A stretch of 6,913 nucleotides of DNA from Methylobacteriaceae bacterium. GTDB lineage: Bacteria; Pseudomonadota; Alphaproteobacteria; Rhizobiales; Beijerinckiaceae. Location: assembly GCA_031272615.1 (NCBI GenBank), contig JAISTL010000007.1, positions 1 through 6,913 on the forward strand, in the 5' to 3' direction. The position numbers and the translations under genes were made by a program. This document shows, piece after piece, positions 6,372 to 6,913 of this stretch. The notes below the pieces were generated by a model, which searched no databases, had not been told where the DNA came from, and was given only the letters and a program-made list of their open reading frames with translations. How positions within the stretch are numbered: the stretch's first letter is position 1; every line of letters begins with the position of its first letter.

Positions 6372-6913
6372 CTACCCCTCGATTTTTGAAAAGTCCGCCA
6401 CTTCGAGAGTTGCCTCGCGAATGGCATTCAGCAGCCGCAGACGGTTTTGCCGCACCTCCGGATTGTCGGCATTGACCGTCACCTTGTCAAAGAATGCGTC
6501 CACAGGCTCTCTCAACCCGGCCAGCACCCGCATGGCGCCGATGAAATCCTCCTCCGCCACGGCTTGTGACGCCTCGGCCCGCGCCTTGTCGAGAACCTCC
6601 AAAAGCGTCAGCTCCTCCGGGCTGCCCTCAGCCGCGATCAACGCTGCATCCGGCGCGCCGCCATAGGATGTTTTATCTTTCTTCTCTTCAATCCGCAGGA
6701 TATTGGCGGCCCGGCGATAACCCGCGAGAATATCGGCGCCTTCCTCGGTTTCAAGAAATTCGGCCAACGCCGCCACCCGACGCGCCACGATCAGCAGATC
6801 ATCCTGTCCACCCAGCGCAAACACCGCGTCGATGAGGTCATAGCGCGCGCCCTGATCCTTCAGCACCACTGTCATGCGCTCGACGAAAAAGCCCAGAAGG
6901 TCCGCGAACACCC
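6372..6913 (-). CDS. glyS: Glycyl-tRNA synthetase beta subunit, C-terminal part (cut by right edge)
   Basis: C-terminal 180 or so codons of GlyS, the beta subunit of the alpha2-beta2 bacterial glycyl-tRNA synthetase, which charges tRNA-Gly in the cytoplasm. The family is near 690 residues, so roughly the last quarter is present and the true start lies beyond base 6913; the GTG at 6911 is an internal valine codon. The visible part matches the DALR-type anticodon-binding region: [65 protein letters not shown], and the terminal VADFSKIEG. This wording is typical of alphaproteobacterial GlyS as I recall it. It ends in TAG (6374-6372), 5 bases before the ybjQ-like start, so transcription probably continues. 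Confidence 0.95.
   Translation of the reverse strand, partial: VFADLLGFFVERMTVVLKDQGARYDLIDAVFALGGQDDLLIVARRVAALAEFLETEEGADILAGYRRAANILRIEEKKDKTSYGGAPDAALIAAEGSPEELTLLEVLDKARAEASQAVAEEDFIGAMRVLAGLREPVDAFFDKVTVNADNPEVRQNRLRLLNAIREATLEVADFSKIEG

Overview
The window is a compact stretch of bacterial protein-coding DNA. Every gene I can support lies on the minus strand, so transcription runs from the right edge (base 6913) to the left edge (base 1). GlyS is a separate beta subunit, and its C-terminal sequence (ending in a [13 protein letters not shown] tail) resembles alphaproteobacterial homologues. With the GC-rich, GC3-rich coding, this suggests an alphaproteobacterium, possibly Rhodospirillales-like. 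That placement comes from family memory, not from a search.

Layout in order of transcription: (1) 6913-6372, the C-terminal quarter of glyS, cut by the window edge. (2) 6366-5941, a YbjQ/UPF0145 protein starting 5 bases after glyS and carrying an unusual polyserine tail encoded by a triplet microsatellite. (3) 5864-3930, a complete glutamine-hydrolysing asparagine-synthase-like amidotransferase (AsnB family). (4) 3911-3084, a membrane-anchored or exported transglutaminase-like protein with an intact Cys-His-Asp triad. (5) 3083-2832, an 84-codon open stretch in the same frame as gene 4 just after its TAG stop; its status is unresolved. (6) 2806-831, a large multidomain methyltransferase (zinc ribbon, SAM methyltransferase, beta-sandwich-like region, C-terminal Rossmann-like region) whose frame is broken near a run of six T in the coding strand at 1175-1170. 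(7) 834 to the left edge, the N-terminal half of a GT-B glycosyltransferase overlapping gene 6 by ATGA and running out of the window.

Genes 3, 4, 6 and 7 look like part of a surface-polysaccharide or glycoconjugate locus: an amidotransferase, a periplasmic transglutaminase-like enzyme, a glycan-type methyltransferase and a glycosyltransferase, all co-directional and tightly spaced. They sit directly downstream of a housekeeping tRNA-synthetase gene. The joint role is inferred from context; no substrate can be read from the sequence.

The points most worth checking are the frame break in the methyltransferase, the in-frame open extension after the transglutaminase TAG, and the polyserine microsatellite. 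I saw no tRNA, rRNA, CRISPR array, insertion sequence or convincing terminator. No gene-free stretch exceeds 300 bases; the longest is 277 bases (2807-3083), most of it the doubtful open frame.
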